Assembly (NCBI GenBank): GCA_036824465.1 | Contig: DAITAC010000143.1 | Location: forward strand, 1-8,070 | Direction of reading: 5' to 3' | DNA: 8,070 nucleotides | DNA from: JAKOQB01 sp036824465 | GTDB lineage: Bacteria > Pseudomonadota > Gammaproteobacteria > Burkholderiales > Burkholderiaceae_F | Part shown: positions 6,639 through 8,070 of the stretch, piece by piece | Position numbering within the stretch: position 1 is the first letter of the stretch | Layout of the letters: each line of letters starts with the position of its first letter | Position numbers and translations under genes: made by a program | Notes under the pieces: model-generated | Seen by the model: only the letters and a program-made list of their open reading frames with translations | Told to the model about the DNA's origin: nothing | Database searches by the model: none

Positions 6639-7979
6639 ATGAAGTCAAGCCATGCGGTAAGGTGCGCCGCGCTACTTCTGTTCGCGGCCGCTTCGGCCAG
6701 CAGCGCAATCGCGCAAGTTGCCGCGCCTGCGCGAGCCGGGGCCAAGGTGCTGGATCGCATTGTCGCCGTCGTCAACGACGAGGCGGTCACGCTGAACGAA
6801 CTGCAGTTGCGCGTACGGATCACCGAGCAGCAGTTGACGCGCCAGAACATTCGCATGCCGCCTGCCGACGTGCTGCGCCGGCAGGTGCTGGAGCGCATGA
6901 TCGTCGACCGCGCGCAGCTTCAGCTGGCGCGTGAAAGCGGCGTGCGCGTCGACGACGCGACGGTCAATGCCTACATCGCGCGGGTCGCCGAGCAGAACAG
7001 CACCACGCTGCCGGCATTTCGCGAGCGGCTGGAGCGCGACGGCGTCGCATTCAGCCGTTTCCGCGAAGACATCCGTGATGAGATCGTGATGTCGCGTCTG
7101 CGCGATCGCGAGGTCGACAGCCGGATCCAGATCTCAGAGGGCGAGATCGACAATTTTCTTGCAGAGCAGGTGGGCGTTGAGGCTGGCGCGATCGAGTTCA
7201 ACATCGCGCACATCCTGCTGCGCGTGCCGGATAACGCGACCACCGATCGGATTGAGCAGACGCGCAAGCGCGCTGACGAACTGCTGGAGCAGCTGCGGGG
7301 CGGCGCCGACTTCGCGCGGACGGCGGCCAGCTTCTCGAACGCGCCGGAAGCGCTGCAGGGCGGCGAGCTGGGCTGGCGCACGGCGGAGCGGCTGCCGTCG
7401 CTGTTCCTCGACGCAGTGAAGACGCTCCAACCCGGTGAACTCGGTCCGGTCGTGCGCAGCCCGGGCGGGTTTCATATCCTCAAGCTGGCTGGGCGGCGCA
7501 ACGCGGTCGAAGGCAAGCTGGCGACGGGGCCAGTCGAACAAACCCGCGTGCGGCACATTCTGCTGCGCGTGTCGGACCTGTCGCCGGAGTCCGAAGTGCG
7601 GCGGAGGTTGAACGATCTGCGCGATCGCGTCATCAAAGGAGGACAGGATTTCGGCCAGCTCGCGCGATTGCATTCGGTCGATGGCAGCAGCACGCGCGGC
7701 GGTGAACTTGGCTGGCTGTATCCCGGCGACACCGTGCCGGAGTTCGAGCGCGCGATGAACGCGCTGAAACCGAATGAAGTCAGCGAACCGGTTCAGTCGC
7801 CGTTCGGCTGGCACCTTATCCAGGTCCTCGAACGCCGCACCGAGGCCTCCCCGGTCGAGCGCAATCGGTTCGCAGCGCGGCAGGCACTGCGCGATCGCAA
7901 ATCGGATGAGGCATTCCAGGAATGGATCAGGCAACTGCGCGACCGCACCTACGTCGAATATCGTCTCGACGAAGGTTGA
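6639..7979 (+). CDS. surA: periplasmic chaperone and peptidyl-prolyl isomerase SurA
   Basis: Carries unfolded outer-membrane proteins across the periplasm to the BAM complex; LptD is a known client. The 446-residue precursor has a Sec signal (1 to about 25, hydrophobic ALLLFAAASA, likely cut after AIA). The SurA N-terminal chaperone helices follow, opened by LDRIVAVVNDEAVT (38-51). Two parvulin domains come next, at about 186-285 (IAHILLRV, GGELGW, GGFHIL) and 303-398 (VRHILLRV, GGELGWLYPGD, FGWHLIQVLERR). A C-terminal helix (about 404-446) completes the chaperone core. Length and order equal those of canonical SurA. ATG 6639 comes 3 bases after the lptD TAA, so the two are surely cotranscribed. 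No strong Shine-Dalgarno is seen, so translation may depend on reinitiation. In E. coli only the second parvulin domain is catalytically active; activity here cannot be judged. Confidence 0.95.
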   Translation: MKSSHAVRCAALLLFAAASASSAIAQVAAPARAGAKVLDRIVAVVNDEAVTLNELQLRVRITEQQLTRQNIRMPPADVLRRQVLERMIVDRAQLQLARESGVRVDDATVNAYIARVAEQNSTTLPAFRERLERDGVAFSRFREDIRDEIVMSRLRDREVDSRIQISEGEIDNFLAEQVGVEAGAIEFNIAHILLRVPDNATTDRIEQTRKRADELLEQLRGGADFARTAASFSNAPEALQGGELGWRTAERLPSLFLDAVKTLQPGELGPVVRSPGGFHILKLAGRRNAVEGKLATGPVEQTRVRHILLRVSDLSPESEVRRRLNDLRDRVIKGGQDFGQLARLHSVDGSSTRGGELGWLYPGDTVPEFERAMNALKPNEVSEPVQSPFGWHLIQVLERRTEASPVERNRFAARQALRDRKSDEAFQEWIRQLRDRTYVEYRLDEG

Positions 7980-8022
7980 TCAGCCCCTAGCCACGTCGTC
8001 GCCGCAAATGAGTCGGGGTGCC

Positions 8023-8070
8023 ATGAGCGCGCCGGGCCGTCCCAAGCGCGAATCCCTGGCGCGCAGCGAC
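8023..8070 (+). CDS. 5' end of an unidentified gene, cut by the window
   Basis: An open frame from ATG 8023 continues to the window edge (16 codons, MSAPGRPKRESLARSD). A GGGG stretch about 6 bases before it could serve as a weak ribosome-binding site. An in-frame ATG at 8008 is an alternative start. By synteny the gene after lptD-surA is pdxA or ksgA. The visible polar, Arg/Pro/Ser-rich residues resemble neither conserved N-terminus (PdxA TxGEPAGIGP, KsgA RKRFGQNFL). Either this is an extended N-terminus, the true start lies beyond the window, or another gene is inserted here. The 43 bases between surA and 8023 show no terminator hairpin. Confidence 0.35.
   Translation, partial: MSAPGRPKRESLARSD

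Noticed and set aside
7200..7580. Similar DNA in the two SurA parvulin domains (HILLRV, GGELGW)
   Set aside because: Two related parvulin domains are the normal SurA architecture; the shared stretches are short conserved motifs, not a recent duplication.

Overview
The window is GC-rich chromosomal DNA with the gene order of a pseudomonadotan, most likely a betaproteobacterium of Burkholderiales type. This rests on recalled synteny (lptD-surA diverging from amgK-murU-[pepP]-ubiH-dusB) and on protein motifs. No search was run. No mobile element, CRISPR array, tRNA or rRNA is visible, and every gene with a clear family is a housekeeping gene.

Left arm (1-4285, minus strand, read right to left). 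amgK (4285-3266) and murU (3164-2445) encode the sugar kinase and uridylyltransferase of the MurNAc recycling pathway that bypasses de novo UDP-MurNAc synthesis. A 65-codon reading frame follows (2448-2251). It overlaps murU by GTGA and the next gene by ATGA, and it looks like an internally deleted remnant of pepP (Xaa-Pro aminopeptidase P). Next comes a UbiH-family flavin hydroxylase of ubiquinone synthesis (2254-1103). Last is dusB, a tRNA-dihydrouridine synthase (1008-1), probably with its own promoter at about 1050.

Centre (4286-4382). A 97-base divergent intergenic region holds a consensus TATAAT box for lptD. A TATTAT on the other strand, overlapping the same bases, could serve amgK.

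Right arm (4383-8070, plus strand). lptD encodes the outer-membrane LPS translocon. It is followed after 3 bases by surA, the periplasmic chaperone that helps beta-barrels such as LptD to fold. After surA there is a short gap and then the first codons of a gene that runs off the window. By synteny that gene should be pdxA or ksgA, but the visible residues match neither.

Taken together, the divergent units serve envelope building: LPS export and barrel folding on one side, peptidoglycan sugar salvage on the other, with ubiquinone synthesis and tRNA modification downstream. I see no undescribed system. The most unusual item is the collapsed pepP locus, which has kept its reading frame and both translational-coupling junctions. 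Second is a small tandem and inverted repeat in the amgK-murU spacer. Ribosome-binding sites are weak throughout, so starts were chosen from family N-termini, in-frame stops and promoters.
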